Source: Primulina eburnea (taxonomy: Eukaryota; Streptophyta; Magnoliopsida; Lamiales; Gesneriaceae). From it: DNA of 64,000 nt. Position numbers and translations under genes: made by a program. Where the stretch lies: the NCBI RefSeq assembly GCF_022965805.1, contig NC_133103.1, positions 26,064,687 through 26,128,686 of the forward strand, written 5' to 3'. The notes beneath the pieces were generated by a model. That model was given only the letters and a program-made list of their open reading frames with translations. It was not told the origin of the DNA and ran no database searches. Position 1 is the stretch's first letter, and each line of letters opens with the position of its first letter. Shown piece by piece: positions 60,915-64,000 of this stretch.

Positions 60915-62800
60915 AATGACTAGAAGATCTCCCTTAAACAACCACAATCCGCTCTATGTTAATTGCAAAAACAATTATGATGATGGAACTCCGCCACCAC
61001 CACCATTGTTTAGCTTTAACAAAGAGAACTCGATTCCTATCAACAACACTGCAATTATTGGTGAACCTTAATGCCAATTAGCCACCACCCTCTACACCAC
61101 CAAGTGGAATCAAGTACCATTATGAGTCTTTTCGAAGTAATCGAGTTCCAACGTTTGATGGAAATCTTGATCTAGAAGTTGGCCAAAACTAGCTAAAGAA
61201 TATTGAGACCCAGCTCTGACTACTGAAAGTTCCAGAAGGACTTAAGGTGGATGTGGTGACATCGTTCTTGGAAGAAAAAAAATGTTGATAAAAAAATTTC
61301 TCCAACCATGTCAATAGCTAGACCAATCAAGTGGCCATCATTTCAAATTGAATTTTTCAAAAATTATTATCTGGCTGAAATTCAATTGCAAAATTTGAGT
61401 GAAATAAAAAATTTCACCTAGGATTTGGATATGTTGGTAGTGTAGTACACTTCGAGGTTCAACTCCCTTGGAACCTATTCCATAATATCATGGCAGACGA
61501 CAATATGAAGATGTATCACTTCAAGAAAGGCTTGACTAGTCGAATCCAATCGACCATGGTATTGTGCCAACATACCACTTTTGCATACCTGATGGGAGCA
61601 GCCATTAAAGTTGAAACTGATATCAAGTGGTGAGAGGATGAGAACAAGAATAAACGACCCCTCACGAGTCAGCCTTCTCAAGGTAAAGAAAAACTAAATC
61701 AGATAATTCCGTCAAGTGGGTCAACTAGATAACCTTCCTCAACCTGTCCAAAAATTAAATCATATCCTACTTGCTAACTATGACACACGAGAGAATGTCA
61801 TTGGAATTCTGGAGCATGCTTTAACCGTGGAAAATTGGTACACAACATTGCTGATTCTCCTGAACCCAAAGATACAGGAACCGAATCAAGCACTAGTGCC
61901 GCCCAGAACATGCCAAAGGAAAATAAGAGCCCAACGCTCTTGTTTTAGTTATGGTGCCACGTACTCCTTCATATCTAAAAGTTTAACTAAGAAGTAATTG
62001 ATTTTACCTGAATAACTTGTTGAACCATTTCGAGAATCAACACCCACTAGTAAGACTATTGAGGCACATAAAGTACATCGTAACTGTAAAATTTGTACGA
62101 TATGCATAACATGTGGAGCTTGAAGCACATATTGGTAGAATTTGATGCTATTCTGGGAATGGATTGGTTAGCCAAGAACAATGTATTTGTGGATTGTCGG
62201 TAGAAATAACATCAACTTCAGGCGCCAAAGTAAGTGGAAATATTCTACCATGGCAAGTTCCAAGGAACATAAATCCCTCCTATATTGCTTCCAAATCTGA
62301 AAGTCATAAAGTTGGTGAAGGATCCTACATAACAATGGTAAACGTGTATAAAATAAGGAGTCGAGCTCACAAATATAAGGTGTTCTTGTATTGCAAGGAA
62401 TTTTGTATTTCATGAAGATTAATTTGGTTCGTGGTGCCACACCAATTTCGAGAGCACTCTATCGAATGGCTCAAGAAGATCTCAAGGAATTGAAGGACCA
62501 ACTCTTTTAGATAAAAAAAAAATTATAATAATTTTATCTCTGTGGAGATCTCTAGTCTTGTTTATAATAAAGATGAAAATACGAGATTGTTGTATTGATT
62601 ACAATGAACTGAACAATATCAAATCAATAACATATATCATCTTCCAAGGATAGAAGGACATTTTCGATCAACTAAAAGGAGCTACAGTCCTTTTCTAAGC
62701 TCGATCTAAGGTCAAACTATTATCAGCTAAATGTCAAGACAGATGATATTCCTAATACAATTTGACAAGATAACAGGACACTGTGATTTCCTAATGAATG
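60915..62800 (+). pseudogene. Ancient gypsy gag-protease-RT remnant
   Basis: ATG at 60918 (MTRRSPLNNHNPLY). Scattered frames show a gag core (FDGNLDLEVG near 61155; TTFAYLMGAAIKVETDIK near 61575), protease remnants (GATYSFISKS near 61955; EFDAILGMDWLAKNNVFVD near 62130) and RT remnants (LKELKDQL near 62480; LDLRSNYYQLNVKTDD near 62700). Dozens of breaks. The oldest element in the window by eye. Confidence 0.7.
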
Positions 62801-63157
62801 ACACTTACTTAGTTGTATTTGAATCAACAACTGCTATTAAAGTTGTTTAGCTTGATATAGAGCGGATTTGAAATTAATAGAATTTTTTCATCTAAACAAT
62901 CCAAGTAATTATAATCTAATCATTTCAAATTCATCAATCCAAGCACATCCTTATATAGTTCCTACATCAAAATCTAGTCAGTGATACAATGAAAAACTTA
63001 AGTTGTTAAGATATAACATAGATTTCTAAAATGAAGTGCGAGATTACCTTTTGGAAAGTTGCAACTCCCCAACGATTATCAATTTGCTAAGGTTGACCCA
63101 TCATGACCAAACATCCAGCAGGATTCACTTGAACTCGCTCCTAAACACACAATTTTT

Positions 63158-63161
<4 letters not shown>
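62801..63161. other. Unassigned AT-rich stretch
   Basis: No ORF, repeat or motif that I can support. Confidence 0.4.
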
Positions 63162-63196
<35 letters not shown>

Positions 63197-63232
63197 ATAT
63201 ATGTGTGTGTGTGTGTGTGTGTGTATTATATA
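63162..63232. repeat. Compound (TA)n(TG)n microsatellite
   Basis: TA run 63162-63202, then a TG/GT run to about 63225. Confidence 0.9.
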
Positions 63233-63319
63233 TGTATATCTAAGTTCATAATTTTGAATATAGAAATTGACAAGTTATATAATTAAAACACAAAACATGT
63301 GAAGTTATAGGACTCAAAT

Positions 63320-64000
63320 TGCAATGTTTCTCCATAAACTAATCTTCACCCAATTAGCTGAGGGGCCAACATAAAAAACTTGTGTCGGCAGCCTGCCGAC
63401 CAAATAGTTCTTTATCAGTTTTTTAGAAAAATGGACAACATTGTTACAAGTAGGATTCCATTTTCTGAATGAAAAAATTAGTTCAAGAGGCGAGTACATT
63501 TGTAGCACCTGTTACACAAACAAGCAATACACCATCAACTTTTAGTTTAAACAAGTTCTCTATATTAGGCTTGTAAGTTTGGATTTGTATTTTAAGGCCC
63601 ACAAAACTTGCGGTTGAAGCCCACATAATTACTTAGTTTTAGCCCAATAACATGTTAAATTATCAGCAGAAAACCTAGACTTAGTACTCAACTTTTCAAA
63701 ATCATGGAATAAAATTGTATTGACCATGTAATGATTTGCACCATATTATGGAAGAGATTTTTCAGTTAATTATCGAATGATTCGATAGCCAATAATAGCA
63801 CGATTCATGCCAAAATTTAGAGGGACGCAACACTTGTAAATAAGGCCTCAAGCCATACAAAATTCACACCCTCACAAGCACACAAATTTCTAATTACCCT
63901 ACCATGTTCAGCCAAAATTTCGCGCAACACTCTGCCGAGTTCAAGTGACGGTTGGTCCAAGTTCGAGCAACTTTCTAGCTAGGATTTTCAAGCTTCTAGA
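63320..64000. repeat. Inverted duplicate of about 39500-40170 (flank plus LTR), cut by window end
   Basis: 63320-63585 matches the reverse complement of 39916-40170, and 63586-64000 matches the outer LTR end (39915 downward): shared AAGGCCCAC, TTTTAGCCCAATAA, ATTCGATAGCCAATAATA, TTCTAGCTAGGATTTTC. The LTR here is plus strand and continues past the window. Confidence 0.8.

Overview
The window is eukaryotic nuclear DNA from a flowering plant, most likely a eudicot; I cannot place it more finely. The evidence is one intron-bearing ribosomal protein gene with a plant-type promoter, surrounded by plant LTR retrotransposons (Athila-type and Tekay-like chromoviral Ty3/gypsy, plus Ty1/copia pieces) and a plant Helitron. 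There is one assembly gap of exactly 100 N (37511-37610).

Layout. 1-473 is the end of a minus-strand LTR that interrupts an Athila-type element (476-about 5380: integrase end, a second downstream ORF, 3' LTR). 5381-6435 holds two LTR fragments. 7171-9209 is the only clearly intact host gene, cytosolic ribosomal protein uS19 (RPS15), four exons. 11232-25556 is a minus-strand Helitron (PIF1-like helicase and Rep) split by gypsy element G1 (15749-25061), whose 5' LTR carries a 780-bp inverted-repeat element. 25557-37350 is degraded minus-strand gypsy G3. Its PPT-side LTR contains a solo LTR with TSD ATTAT (25647-29166), which contains another solo LTR with TSD GGGGC (27029-28936). 37611-43140 is a patchwork of LTRs, a gypsy integrase scrap and a MITE. 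44114-56364 is a solo LTR (TSD CCATG) containing complete gypsy element G2 (44189-54669, TSD AAGTA); candidate exons of an unidentified host gene flank it. 57455-64000 is copia and gypsy debris, ending in an inverted duplicate of 38713-40170.

The strongest unexplained signal is a family of GC-rich paired-box arrays in at least ten LTRs or LTR fragments and once upstream of the Athila second ORF. Each slot is two short palindromic or near-palindromic boxes whose centres are usually 22-23 nt apart, and slots commonly recur about every 72 nt. The box sequence differs (cores CTCGAG, CATATG, CCGCGG, CCTAGG, CCCGGG, or a GGACCC dyad), while the geometry is largely the same. Within one LTR family, different copies carry different box sequences at the same place between homologous flanks. 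In several LTRs the array lies just upstream of a TATA box.

The mobile-element genes encode the usual copy-and-insert machinery (gag, protease, RT/RNase H, integrase; Rep/helicase). All copies seen carry disabling changes. RPS15 is the only gene here with an obvious housekeeping role.
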